A DNA stretch of 64,000 nucleotides from Streptomonospora nanhaiensis (GCF_026642255.1 NZ_CP113264.1:3906001-3970000); one strand, 5' to 3'. Positions 34,770-43,799 are shown, counted from the first letter of the stretch. The notes: generated by a model not told the origin, from the sequence alone. Translations and numbers: made by a program.

Positions 34770-35168
34770 GTGTTTCGTCAACACGCTTCACACCGCTCTG
34801 CTCCCCCTTCGCCCGAGCGCGTCCTGACACCGGCCGACTACGGCTGGGAGGCGGAGCGCGAGCGCTCCTTCTCCCCGTCGCGGGCCGGCGGACCGGTCCC
34901 GGGCCGCGTGGTGCGGACCGCACGCGGCCTGTGCGACGTCGTCGCCGAGACCGGGCCCGCCCGCGCGGTGCTCGTCCCCCCGACTGCCGCCGTCGAGGAC
35001 GGCCGGCTCACCGGGCGGCGCCCCGACAGCTGTCACCGGCTGCTTCGCGAGAACGCCCATGCCGCCTCCCGCACCGACGCGCGGCTGCGCGCCGAGATGA
35101 ACCGGCAGGCCAAGCAGGGCGCGCGCCTGCGACGCGCCATCAAGCAGTCCCCGAACTTCAAGGCATGA
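34770..35168 (+). CDS. RsgA-derived protein lacking the GTPase domain
   Basis: A 132-residue protein. The first 70 residues match the start and OB-fold of ribosome small-subunit GTPase RsgA (LTPADYGWEAERERSFSP, then VPGRVVRTARGLCDVVAETG). The rest matches the extreme C-terminus of RsgA (AAVEDGRLTGRRPDSCHRLL, then ASRTDARLRAEMNRQAKQ). The whole circularly permuted GTPase and most of the zinc domain, some 200 residues, are absent, yet the frame is intact. It may still bind the 30S subunit without hydrolysing GTP, or be a decaying duplicate. Its stop overlaps an ATG of the next gene. Confidence 0.6.
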   Translation: MFRQHASHRSAPPSPERVLTPADYGWEAERERSFSPSRAGGPVPGRVVRTARGLCDVVAETGPARAVLVPPTAAVEDGRLTGRRPDSCHRLLRENAHAASRTDARLRAEMNRQAKQGARLRRAIKQSPNFKA

Positions 35169-35185
35169 CGGAAAGGAATCAGGTC

Positions 35186-35934
35186 ATGGACCTTCCCCGT
35201 ATCTTCACCATCCGCGAGAGCAGCCACCGCATCCACAACCCGCTGACCCCGGCCAAGTTCGCCGCCCTGGGTCAGGCGCTCCACCTGGCCCCCGGGACGC
35301 GGGTGCTCGACCTGGCCAGCGGCTCGGGCGAGATGCTGTGCACCTGGGCACGCGACCTGGGCTTCACGGGCACGGGCGTCGACATCAGCACGGCCTTCAC
35401 CGCTCAGGCCCGGGCCCGCGCCGTCGAGCTCGGCGTCGACGACCGCGTCGAGTTCGTCCACGGCGACGCCTCCGGCCATGTCGCGGACGAGCCGGTCGAC
35501 CTGGCCGCCTGTGTCGGCGCCACCTGGATCGGTGACGGCGTCGCCGGGACGGCCGAGCTGCTCGGCCGCAGCCTGCGCCCCGGGGGGCCTGATGTTGATC
35601 GGTGAGCCGTACTGGCGGCGGACCCCTCCGGACGAGGAGACCGCCAGGGCCTGCAACGCCGCCGGCATCGACGATTTCCTGTCGCTGCCGGAGCTGATCG
35701 GGCAGTTCCAGGGTCTGGGGTACGACGTCGTGGAGATGGTGCTGGCCGACCAGGACAGCTGGGACCGGTACGCCGCGGCGCAGTGGCTCAACCTGCGCCG
35801 TTGGCTCGACCGGAACCCGGACGACGAGCTGGCCCCCGAGGTGCGGAAGGAGCTCGACGCGGAGCCCGCCCGCTATGCGCGCGCCACGCGTGAGTACCTC
35901 GGTTGGGGGGGTCTTCGCCCTGATGGAGCGCTGA
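35186..35934 (+). pseudogene. class I SAM-dependent methyltransferase, two frameshifts
   Basis: The first 140 residues hold the Rossmann methyltransferase core: motif I VLDLASGSGEMLC (near residue 38) and GVDISTAFTAQARARA. The frame breaks in a run of six G near 35580 (LRPGG continues as LMLIGEPYWRRTPPDEETA one base shifted) and again in a run of seven G near 35904 (GWG continues as VFALMER then stop). Corrected, the protein is about 249 residues. Either true inactivation or homopolymer sequencing error fits. GGAAAGGA precedes ATG 35186; an upstream ATG overlaps the previous stop. Confidence 0.75.
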
Positions 35935-36087
35935 TCCCGGCTTCCCGTGCGGGACCCGGGCGTCACACCGGCCGGGCCCCGCACGGGGCATGTCCTCCGC
36001 ACCCGTGTCCGCCGCCCGCTCGGCGCAGCCCGTGAGTGGCGCCGCCACCCGTCTTGGCGGCTGTCGGCGGCGGCTCCGGCCCGCCCC

Positions 36088-37503
36088 TCACCCCGGGGAG
36101 GCCGAGGCGAGGTAGTCGGTCTGGCGCTGCATGAGCCACAGGCCCTTCAGGGGCGATGCGGCGTCTTGCACCACGGGGTACCAGAGCGCCCGGTCCTCGC
36201 CCTCCCCCACGAGCGTGCCCCTGACGGGTCCGGCCTGGGCGCGGCCGAGGCCGATCGCGCGCAGGCGGTCGGGGCCGATGGCCACTCCGACCGGGGTCGG
36301 GGGTCCGGCCCACACGGGTCCGCAGGTGGTGTCGCTGTGCCCCGGCACATGGCGTACCCGCAGGTTCTCCAGGAGTCCTTCCGCTGCAAGGGCCCGCACC
36401 AGGTCCGGGAGCGCGCCGAAGGGGACGCTCTCCCGTTCCTCGAACCCGGCCACGATCGAGACCCGTTCCAGGAGGCGGCCGCCCCGGTGGGTGAGGCTGA
36501 TCTGCCCGGCGAGCGGCTGCCCCCGGCCGAGCGGCCCGGCGAGGTAGAGGATCGACGCCCTGGGGCCGCGCTCGGCCGCGAAGCGGGCGATGCGCTCGCG
36601 GTCCCACTCCCGGAGCGCGGGCTCGTGGGGGCCCCAGGCCGCCGGGGCGTGCCCGGCCAGGTGCTCGGCGACGATCTCCGCGGCGCGGCCCGGGCGCGGG
36701 GCGGCGGGGCCCGGGTGGAGGGCGGACACGTCCACGACCACCTGTGTCCCGGCGCCTTCGGCGAAGCCGACGAGGAACCCGGGCTCCGGCGCGGCGCCGG
36801 GTTCCCTCGCCGCCCAGTTCGGCCCGGAGGGCTCCTTGTCGGCGAGGAACCCGTAGGTGTGGTCCCAGTGCACGGCGAGTCCGGTGAGGCCGTCGTAGTG
36901 GCCGCCGTCCTGGCCGCGCACGACCCAGCGGCCCAGCGGCCCGGCGAGGAAGGTGCGCACGCCGTAGGTGAGCCGTGCGGTGGGCGGGGTGAGCACCTGG
37001 AGCGTCTTGCGGCCGGCGTGGGTGGCCACCGCGTCGCTGAGCCAGGAGGAGAAGGGCACCACGTCCCGGTCCTGGGCGACCAGGACCGCCCTGGCCGCGG
37101 CGCGCTCGGCCGCCGGGTGCTCGGACTCCTCCCACAGGCCGAAGTCTGCCGCTCCCGAGGTCCACACCGCTCCCCCGAGGGTGAGGGCGAGCCGGTCGGC
37201 GAGCCGGTGTGCCACCTCGCGGCCCTGCTCGTCGGGGCGAGCGCGGGCCTCCGTCCACCAGAACCGGTCGGGCAGACCCGCCACGACCTCCGCGCCGAGC
37301 AGGCGCTCGACCTCGCCCGCGGCCTCGACCCGCTGCCCGGGTTCGAGGGTGGCCAGCAGTCGGCCGTCGCCGTCGCGGATCTGCAGGACGCCGGTGTCCT
37401 TGTGCCGGTGCAGCCGCAGTTCCGGGTCGACGCCTCGAAGGGCGTTGATGATCGCCGGCTCGTCGGGCCTCTCCGCGACCAGGGCCACCACGTCGTAACT
37501 CAA
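36088..37503 (-). CDS. DUF6177 family protein
   Basis: A 471-residue protein I recognise as DUF6177, a family commonly encoded in actinobacterial type VII secretion regions. Visible marks are AVLVAQDRDVVPFSSWLSDA (near residue 150), GRWVVRGQDGGHYDGLTG (near 210) and SILYLAGPLGRGQPLAG (near 330). The TTG start at 37503 has AAGGAG five bases before it. Function is unknown. It is 11 kb from the toxin operon, so a link is only a suggestion. Confidence 0.65.
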   Translation of the reverse strand: MSYDVVALVAERPDEPAIINALRGVDPELRLHRHKDTGVLQIRDGDGRLLATLEPGQRVEAAGEVERLLGAEVVAGLPDRFWWTEARARPDEQGREVAHRLADRLALTLGGAVWTSGAADFGLWEESEHPAAERAAARAVLVAQDRDVVPFSSWLSDAVATHAGRKTLQVLTPPTARLTYGVRTFLAGPLGRWVVRGQDGGHYDGLTGLAVHWDHTYGFLADKEPSGPNWAAREPGAAPEPGFLVGFAEGAGTQVVVDVSALHPGPAAPRPGRAAEIVAEHLAGHAPAAWGPHEPALREWDRERIARFAAERGPRASILYLAGPLGRGQPLAGQISLTHRGGRLLERVSIVAGFEERESVPFGALPDLVRALAAEGLLENLRVRHVPGHSDTTCGPVWAGPPTPVGVAIGPDRLRAIGLGRAQAGPVRGTLVGEGEDRALWYPVVQDAASPLKGLWLMQRQTDYLASASPG

Positions 37504-37651
37504 CAGTTCTCCTTGCCGGGGGTGTGCGGGAGAATGCCGGACCCGCCGGGGAGGGCCGAGGCGGTCCCTCCCCTCGCACAGGGGTCCGGCCACGGCGCCG
37601 TTCGGCCGTCGCAGGCGCGTGAGCGCGGACCGGCGTCCCCCGCGGACTTTC

Positions 37652-38218
37652 TCAGGTGGGGACGGTGCCGCTGAAGTACAACCCTTCGGAACCCTCGGGG
37701 ACGATCTCTATCAGCACCTGTTCGTGGTCGGGGTACACGCCGAACCCGTAGGTGACGGTCGCCTCCTGCCCGTCGGGGATCGGTGCGTCGAAGTGGGCCA
37801 GGGTGCCGTTGCCGCTCTCGTCGACCTCCAGGATGGCCGGCAACGCCTCCTTGCTGTCGGGGCCGTGGAAGACGAACACGGCGACGCCGGTGGCGTCGAA
37901 GGGTTGGCCCGTGGCGTTGGTGAGTGTGAGGTCGAATGCCAGGGAGGGGGCGCCCCTGGAGTCCGGGGTGCGCTCGACGTTCCGCACGGCCGCGGTGAGC
38001 CCTTCGACGAGCTGGGCCTGCGTGGTGAAGTCGGCGTTCAGGCTGGTGACCCGGGAGGATTCACCGGCGTCGGCGGAGGACGCCGGCTCGCCGGAGGCGG
38101 CGGGACCCGGTTCGTCCTGGGGGGCGGGGGGAGAGCAGGCGCCGGCCACCAGGACCGCGGCAGCCAACGCGACGGCCCGGAGCGGGCCGAGGGGGCGGGG
38201 GGAGGATGAATCCTTCAT
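37652..38218 (-). CDS. lipoprotein with immunoglobulin-like (DUF4352-like) domain
   Basis: A 188-residue protein. A type II signal peptide with lipobox LVAGAC (Cys near residue 28) is followed by an acidic, Pro/Ser-rich spacer and a beta-rich domain (FDLTLTNATGQPFDATGVAVF and VTYGFGVYPDHEQVLIEI) of the Ig-like kind seen in cell-surface lipoproteins. It is anchored outside the membrane. ATG 38218 is preferred; a GTG at 38224 is in frame. Confidence 0.75.
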   Translation of the reverse strand: MKDSSSPRPLGPLRAVALAAAVLVAGACSPPAPQDEPGPAASGEPASSADAGESSRVTSLNADFTTQAQLVEGLTAAVRNVERTPDSRGAPSLAFDLTLTNATGQPFDATGVAVFVFHGPDSKEALPAILEVDESGNGTLAHFDAPIPDGQEATVTYGFGVYPDHEQVLIEIVPEGSEGLYFSGTVPT

Positions 38219-38370
38219 GCGCACCAGTATGGGACACTTTCCGGCCGCTGCCGGGGGTGAGGAGCTTCGGAACCAAGCCCCGCTCCCGGCGCCGGATCCT
38301 GTGGCCGTCCTCCCCGCAGCCGTTGTCCGCGGGTGTGCGGAACGGCCTGGCCTCGTTCGGCCCCCGAAGT

Positions 38371-38393
38371 CGGTATAGTACGGACGGTATAGT
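38371..38393 (+). promoter_or_regulatory. direct repeat over the map promoter
   Basis: CGGTATAGT occurs twice, at 38371-38379 and 38385-38393, 14 bp apart, about 30 bp before the Map start. Each contains a TATAGT that could serve as a -10 box; the repeat may bind a regulator. Confidence 0.4.
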
Positions 38394-38419
38394 TATTGGT
38401 TGCATGAGGAAGGCGCCGC

Positions 38420-39196
38420 ATGATCGAGATCCTGGACCCTGACAAGCTGCCCCAGGCCAGAGAGACAGGGGCCCTGGTCGGCCACATCCTGCGGACGGTG
38501 AGGGACCGCAGCACGGTGGGCACGAACCTCCTGGAGATCGACCGGTGGGCCCAGGAGATGATCACCGAGGCCGGCGCGCAGTCCTGCTACGTCGACTACG
38601 CGCCGTCCTTCGGACGCGGACCGTTCGGCCACTACATCTGCACCGCCGTCAACGACGCGGTGCTCCACGGCCTCCCGCACGACTACGCGCTCGCCGACGG
38701 CGACCTGCTGACGCTCGACCTCGCCGTCTCCCTGGGAGGGGTCGCCGCGGACTCCGCCATCAGCTTCGTCGTGGGCGGCTCCCGGCCGCCGGAGAGCGTC
38801 GCGCTGATCGAGGCGACCGAACGCGCACTGGCCGCGGGCATCGCCGCCGCCGGGCCCGGGGCCCGCATCGGCGACATCTCCCACGCCATCGGCAAGGTGC
38901 TGCGCGGGGCGGGGTACCCGATCAACACCGAGTTCGGGGGCCACGGCATCGGCTCGACGATGCACCAGGACCCGCACGTCCCCAACACCGGGCGGCCCGG
39001 CCGCGGGTACAAGCTGCGCCCCGGACTGCTGCTCGCGCTGGAGCCGTGGGTCATGGCGGACACCGCCCGGCTCGTCACCGACGACGACGGGTGGACGCTG
39101 CGCAGCGAGACGGGCTGCCGGACCGCGCACAGCGAGCACACCATCGCCGTCACCGAGGACGGGGCCGAGATCCTCACCCTGCCGAAGCCGGCGTAA
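38420..39196 (+). CDS. map: type I methionine aminopeptidase
   Basis: A 258-residue M24A enzyme that removes N-terminal Met from new proteins. Metal ligands are visible: Asp in LLTLDLAVSLGG (near 100), Asp in VAADSAISF (near 111), His in FGGHGIGS (near 174), Glu in LALEPW (near 208) and Glu in HSEHTIAV (near 239). Length is typical. It stands alone here, away from ribosomal protein genes, so it is probably an accessory copy. AGGAAG lies upstream of the ATG. Confidence 0.9.
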   Translation: MIEILDPDKLPQARETGALVGHILRTVRDRSTVGTNLLEIDRWAQEMITEAGAQSCYVDYAPSFGRGPFGHYICTAVNDAVLHGLPHDYALADGDLLTLDLAVSLGGVAADSAISFVVGGSRPPESVALIEATERALAAGIAAAGPGARIGDISHAIGKVLRGAGYPINTEFGGHGIGSTMHQDPHVPNTGRPGRGYKLRPGLLLALEPWVMADTARLVTDDDGWTLRSETGCRTAHSEHTIAVTEDGAEILTLPKPA

Positions 39197-39261
39197 CCGC
39201 GAGGTCGCCCCGCGGTGCGTCGACGCGCCGTGGGGCGGGGGCGCGCTGGGGTGTGGGGGCG

Positions 39262-39292
39262 GACGGGGCGTCACGCCCCCGCCCGCCCCGTC
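39262..39292. terminator. hairpin after map
   Basis: Arms GACGGGGC and GCCCCGTC pair around a 15-nt loop. It lies about 65 bp after the map stop and 115 bp before the next gene. Confidence 0.5.
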
Positions 39293-39407
39293 TCCGGAGG
39301 TTCGCGGCGGTCCTTCTGGGCCGACTGCTGTTTGTGGGAGGCTTGTGCGGCCCGGAACCGGGCAGGAACCACACATTTCACCAGCAGCATCGGAGACGAC
39401 AGCAGTT

Positions 39408-40688
39408 ATGGAGAGCTACGGGGTTCAAATCGGCCTCGTCCTGGTCCTCGTCGTGGTCAACGCCCTCTTCGCCGGCAGCGAGATCGCCCTGATCACCCTG
39501 CGCGAAGGACAGATCAAGCAGCTGGCGGAGCGGGGGCCCGGCGGCAGGGCCGTGGCCCGCCTGGCCAAGGACCCCAACCGTTTCCTCGCCACCATCCAGA
39601 TCGGCATCACCCTGGCCGGCTTCCTGGCCTCGGCCACCGCGGCCGTGGCCCTGGCCCAGCCCCTGGTCGAACCGCTCGGCTTCCTCGGCTCCGCGGCCGC
39701 GCCGGTCTCGGTCGTCCTGGTCACCATCGTCCTGACCTTCGTCACCCTGGTCTTCGGCGAGCTCGCGCCCAAGCGCATCGCCATGCAGCGCGCCGAGACC
39801 TGGGCCCTGGTGGTCTCGCGCCCCCTGGACCTGCTGGCCGCGCTCTCGCGTCCCGTGGTGTGGCTGCTGAGCGCCTCCACCAACCTGGTCGTGCGCCTGA
39901 CCGGCGGTGACCCCACCGCCGCCAAGGAGGAGATCGGCGAGGAGGAGCTGCGCGAGATGCTCGCCACCCAGCGCGGCATGACCGCCGAGCAGCGCACCAT
40001 CATCTCGGGTGCCTTCGAGATCGACGACCGGCGGCTGCGCCAGGTCGTCGTCCCGCGGGGCGAGGTCTTCACCATCCCGGCCCGCACCCCGGCCGGGGAG
40101 GCCGCCCTCATGCTCGCCGAGCACGGCCACTCCCGCGCCCCCGTCGTCGCCGACGACGACCTCGACGAGGTGCTCGGCGTCGTGCACTGGTCCGACCTGG
40201 TCCGCGGGGAGGGCGCGGCCGGTGAGCTGGCGCGGGAGCCGATGCTGCTGCCCGACTCCCTGGTGGTCTCCCTGGCCCTGCGCCGGATGACCGCCGAACA
40301 CCAGCAGCTGGCCGTGGTGGTCGACGAGATGGGCGGCATCGACGGCATCGTCAGCCTGGAGGACCTGCTGGAGGAGATCGTCGGGGAGATCTACGACGAG
40401 ACCGACTCCGACATCCGCACCGTGGTCTCCAACGACGACGGCACCATGACGCTGCCGGGCACCTACCCGGTGCACGACCTGTCCGACCTGGACCTGCCGC
40501 TGAACGATCCCCCCGAGGGCGACTACGTCACCGTCGCCGGGCTGCTCATCGCGATCCTGGGCCACATCCCCAGGACTCCCGGGGAGAAGGTCTCCTTCGG
40601 CGACTGGGAGGCCGAGGTCGCCGAGACCAGCGGGCGCACCGTCACCGCCGTGAAGGTGCGGCGCACCGCGACCGCCGAGCCCTCCTGA
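39408..40688 (+). CDS. hemolysin-type CNNM/CorC transporter
   Basis: A 426-residue protein. A DUF21 membrane domain of four helices (about 1-180, with NALFAGSEIALITLREGQI) is followed by two CBS domains (about 205-330, with APVVADDDLDEVLGVVHW) and a CorC/HlyC C-terminal domain (about 340-420). These proteins export Mg2+ or act as ATP-sensing channels. It stands alone; the start ATG 39408 has only a weak ribosome site. Confidence 0.9.
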   Translation: MESYGVQIGLVLVLVVVNALFAGSEIALITLREGQIKQLAERGPGGRAVARLAKDPNRFLATIQIGITLAGFLASATAAVALAQPLVEPLGFLGSAAAPVSVVLVTIVLTFVTLVFGELAPKRIAMQRAETWALVVSRPLDLLAALSRPVVWLLSASTNLVVRLTGGDPTAAKEEIGEEELREMLATQRGMTAEQRTIISGAFEIDDRRLRQVVVPRGEVFTIPARTPAGEAALMLAEHGHSRAPVVADDDLDEVLGVVHWSDLVRGEGAAGELAREPMLLPDSLVVSLALRRMTAEHQQLAVVVDEMGGIDGIVSLEDLLEEIVGEIYDETDSDIRTVVSNDDGTMTLPGTYPVHDLSDLDLPLNDPPEGDYVTVAGLLIAILGHIPRTPGEKVSFGDWEAEVAETSGRTVTAVKVRRTATAEPS

Positions 40689-40923
40689 CCCGCACGCCCG
40701 GCCGCCCGTGGCGGGCGGCCGGGCTGCACGTGCGGCACAGGCCACCTGGCCGCCCCGTCCCCAGGGCCGGTGCACCTTGGGTGCATCTTGGAACAGGTCT
40801 CGCCCAGGGCAGGAACGGGGCGGGAGGGACCGCCGCTTCGCAGGAGGCGGCGGTCTTGTCGTACCCGGCCGGGAGTGAGCCGGGGCCCGTTGCCTGCGTC
40901 TTTCCAGGCCGTCGCCCGGTCGC

Positions 40924-41682
40924 TCAGAGGAGGGCGCCGCCGGAGACCTCGATGCGCTGGGCGGTGACCCAGCGCAGGCCCTCGGAGGCCAGCGCGGCGA
41001 TGGCGTCGCCGATCTCCTCGGGTTCGCCGACGCGGCCGAGCGCGGTCCGTCCGGCCAGACCCCGGCGCATCTCGGCGTCGTCCCGCATCGCTCCACCGTT
41101 GAAATCGGTGGCGGTCGGCCCCGGGGCGATGGAGTTGACCCGGATGCCGCGCGGGCCGAGTTCTGCGGCGAGGGTGCGGCTCAGGGCTTCGACGGCGGCC
41201 TTCGAGGCCGAGTAGACCGAGGTGGCGGGACTGGTGTGGCGGGTCAGTGACGTCGAGACGTTGATGACGCGGCCGCCCTGGGCAAGCAGCGGCACGAGTG
41301 ACTGGACGAGGAAGAACGTGCCCCGGACGTTGGTGCCCATCACCGTGTCGAAGTCGTCGACAGTGACGTCCTCCAACGGTCCGAAGATCCCCACGCCCGC
41401 GTTGTTGACCAAGATGTCGAGCCGCGAAGCACCCCAGCGCTCCAGCTGCTCGCCCAGTTCGCAGGTGAAGGACGCGAAGGAGGAGACGTCGCTGATGTCG
41501 AGCCGGAGAACAGCGGCGGTCCCGCCCACCGCCCGCACCTGTTCCACCGTCTTCTCGGCCCCGGCCGCATCACCGCGGTGGGTGACCAGGACCCGAACCC
41601 CGCGGCTGGCCAGAGCGGTGGCCGCGCCGCGTCCGAGGCCGCGATTCGCACCGGTCACCAGAGCGATCTTGTCGATCGTCAT
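40924..41682 (-). CDS. SDR family oxidoreductase
   Basis: A 252-residue SDR: VTGANRGLGRG (near 8), LVNNAGVG, and YSASK (near 160) with Ser in NVSTSLTRH. The C-terminus AQRIEVSGGALL is typical. It is divergent from a TetR gene with palindromic operators between, a standard repressor-SDR pair. The start at 41682 was taken because the family begins with MTIDKIAL. Confidence 0.9.
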   Translation of the reverse strand: MTIDKIALVTGANRGLGRGAATALASRGVRVLVTHRGDAAGAEKTVEQVRAVGGTAAVLRLDISDVSSFASFTCELGEQLERWGASRLDILVNNAGVGIFGPLEDVTVDDFDTVMGTNVRGTFFLVQSLVPLLAQGGRVINVSTSLTRHTSPATSVYSASKAAVEALSRTLAAELGPRGIRVNSIAPGPTATDFNGGAMRDDAEMRRGLAGRTALGRVGEPEEIGDAIAALASEGLRWVTAQRIEVSGGALL

Positions 41683-41738
41683 GAACTGTTCCTCCACTGC
41701 GCGGCCACCGGGGTTCACCCGGGCGCCACAGATAAGAT

Positions 41739-41806
41739 GCGAGTCACTCGACTCGCCTTGCTCTCGCATCGTAGACAGGGCCGAGTGGCGAGTCAAGTGA
41801 CTCGCC
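41739..41806. promoter_or_regulatory. two palindromic operators between SDR and TetR genes
   Basis: A perfect palindrome with arms GGCGAGTCA and TGACTCGCC around AG lies at 41787-41806. A near copy, GCGAGTCA-CTC-GACTCGCC, lies at 41739-41757. Both fall in the divergent promoter region. Confidence 0.75.
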
Positions 41807-41830
41807 TCGGGTCTGCGGCATACTGTCCGC

Positions 41831-42484
41831 ATGGCAGCAGAACTCTCCGCACACCACCGCAGGCTCGCTCAGCGAAAACGCGAGGCGATCATCACCGCGG
41901 CCACAGAGCTGTTCCTGGATCGCGGCTACGACGGCACCTCGCTGGCCCGGGTGGCCGAAGCGGCCGGGGTCTCGAAGTCCACCCTGTTCAAGCGGTTCCC
42001 CACCAAGGCGGCCCTCTTCGAGGCCATCGTCACCGAGTCCTGGCAGCGTGACGCCGGCGACGCCGCCGCGCGGCCGCAGACCGGAGACCTGCGCTCCGGA
42101 CTGGCGACCATCGGCCACCGCTATGCCGACCTGGTCGGCCGACCCGGCATGACAGCCCTGTTCCGGATCGTCATCGCCGAACTGCCCCGCTTCCCCGAAC
42201 TGGGACGGATGCAGTTCCAGCTCGGCAAACTGCCCTACTTCACCTCCGTCCAGCACTACTTGGAAGCCGAGCACGAGGCGGGCAACGCCGATGTCCCGGA
42301 CGCGGTGAGCGCCGCGAACCAGTTCCTCGGCATGATCGCCAACTACGTCCTGTGGCCCCGCATGCTGCTGACCGACTGGAACCCCGCAACCTCCGACATC
42401 CACGACGCCGTCGAACAGGCCGTCCAGACCATGCTCGCCAGACACACACCGGGCCGCCGACCCGACCCGAAGCCGGAACGTTGA
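41831..42484 (+). CDS. TetR/AcrR-family transcriptional regulator
   Basis: A 217-residue TetR protein with helix-turn-helix at about residues 18-60 (TAATELFLDRGYDGTSLARV, then AEAAGVSKSTLFKRFPTKAA) and a TetR_C_7-type ligand domain. It is divergent from the SDR; the operators immediately upstream support control of both genes. Confidence 0.9.
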   Translation: MAAELSAHHRRLAQRKREAIITAATELFLDRGYDGTSLARVAEAAGVSKSTLFKRFPTKAALFEAIVTESWQRDAGDAAARPQTGDLRSGLATIGHRYADLVGRPGMTALFRIVIAELPRFPELGRMQFQLGKLPYFTSVQHYLEAEHEAGNADVPDAVSAANQFLGMIANYVLWPRMLLTDWNPATSDIHDAVEQAVQTMLARHTPGRRPDPKPER

Positions 42485-42882
42485 CACCGGCGCGCGATGC
42501 CCGACATCCGCGGCGCCTCCACCCGGCGGCGCCTGTCGGCAGACGACCGTCTGCCGACAGGCGGCCGACGCGGCCGATGACCCGTGCCGCCCGGGGTGCG
42601 CGGAGGCTCGAATCCACTCGGATCCGCAGATCTTCGGTCCATCACCCATGACAACGGGTATTCCGCAGAACGGCGTACCGGCGCACGCACCCGTCGGCGT
42701 ACGGCGACACGCTCGCAGGATGGGAATCCTGATGCACGCGAGAATGGCGTGACACTGACTCCTCACCATCGACAATGGCCGGAATCGGACATTGTTTGTT
42801 TTTTCCCAGTGGATATCTCCCGCACATGGGAGGATCATTGTCAACGGTGTTTACCCTCAATACCACCACTGGGACGGGAACG
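42485..42882. other. intergenic region with terminator and AT-richer promoter part
   Basis: Apart from the hairpin at 42530, there is no gene. From about 42780 to 42880 the DNA is AT-richer than its surroundings and probably holds the promoter of the secreted protein (TTGTCA at 42838-42843 is a candidate -35). Confidence 0.45.
42530..42563 (+). terminator. terminator hairpin after the TetR gene
   Basis: A perfect 16-bp stem (CGCCTGTCGGCAGACG and its complement) with only 2 bp between arms, 45 bp after the stop codon. No T-run follows. Confidence 0.75.
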
Positions 42883-43368
42883 ATGAGAAAAATGACGAGA
42901 ATCCTCCTTGTCGCGGCAGCGCTGGCCGGGAGCATCGCCGCGGCCGGGCCCGCCAGTGCGGCACAGGGGTGCTCCGGCGCAGGGCCGACCGTGGTCGATC
43001 ACCACGGAACGTCCTGGTCAACGACGTATTGCAACGCATGGCTCGGCGGCAACCTCGAAAGGGGTGTCGGCAGGGACAACCCCAGTGAAATTTCTGGATA
43101 CCTCTACGCGAACAGGGCATGGTTCGTCTGCCAGCAGCAATTCACCTACCTGGAGAACCCTCCGGCCGGCGAGTACCGCAACAACTGGTGGCTTTACACC
43201 CAGGGCGATGAGGCCTATCTGGACCAGGGATGGGGCTGGTTCCCGGCGGTGAACGTTTCCGGGGGCGGAAACTACGAGCCCATTCCCGGGCTGCGCAACT
43301 GTGGTTTCCCCGAGACCCTGTCCGCGGAGACGGGCCCCTCCGGACAGGTCGACGCGCCGGGCCGTTGA
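42883..43368 (+). CDS. small secreted SH3-like protein
   Basis: A 161-residue secreted protein. The Sec signal peptide runs MRKMTRILLVAAALAGSIAA with a likely cut after ASA near residue 26. The mature part has four Cys and a Trp/Tyr-rich region (YRNNWWLYTQGDEAYLDQGW, then GWFPAVNVSGGGNYEPIPG) that resembles the extracellular SH3-like proteins common in actinomycetes. Function unknown; it may bind cell wall. The ATG is preceded by GGACGGGA. Confidence 0.75.
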   Translation: MRKMTRILLVAAALAGSIAAAGPASAAQGCSGAGPTVVDHHGTSWSTTYCNAWLGGNLERGVGRDNPSEISGYLYANRAWFVCQQQFTYLENPPAGEYRNNWWLYTQGDEAYLDQGWGWFPAVNVSGGGNYEPIPGLRNCGFPETLSAETGPSGQVDAPGR

Positions 43369-43799
43369 GGTCTGCGGCCCCCTGGGGTCGAGGGGCATCG
43401 GCACAGGATCCAGAACCAAGGGGCCCTGGCCTCCAACACCCCGGCGCCCTCGCCGGCCGCCGTGGAGCGCCCGGCCTCGGCGGAGCCACCTCGGAGACCG
43501 TGTTCTTCCGTGGTCGGACGTGCGTGTGAGGGTGCGCCTGCCTGGTTCCCCCCGCCCCGTACCGACGCCCCTCCGCCACGGCGGCCCCGCACCGGCACGA
43601 ATCCGGTGCGGGGCCGCTGGGCCGTCGGCGTCTCCGCATGCGGCCTTGGTCGCCTTGAGTGTCTGGGCGATCTCACAGGGTCATGGTGCGTGGTGAGGCG
43701 CGTCCGTGGAGGCCGGGCTCCTGCCCGGCGCGCCGTGCCGCCCCTGGCGCCGCCGGTCCGCGCCCTTCGTCCCCGACGGACGGCCGGGCGGGAGCGCGC
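43369..43799. other. 431-bp convergent intergenic region
   Basis: No gene is supported. It holds a strong hairpin at 43581-43617; otherwise nothing is seen. Confidence 0.45.
43581..43617. terminator. bidirectional terminator hairpin
   Basis: A perfect 15-bp stem (GCGGCCCCGCACCGG and complement) with loop CACGAAT lies between the convergent secreted-protein and ABC permease genes. Confidence 0.75.
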
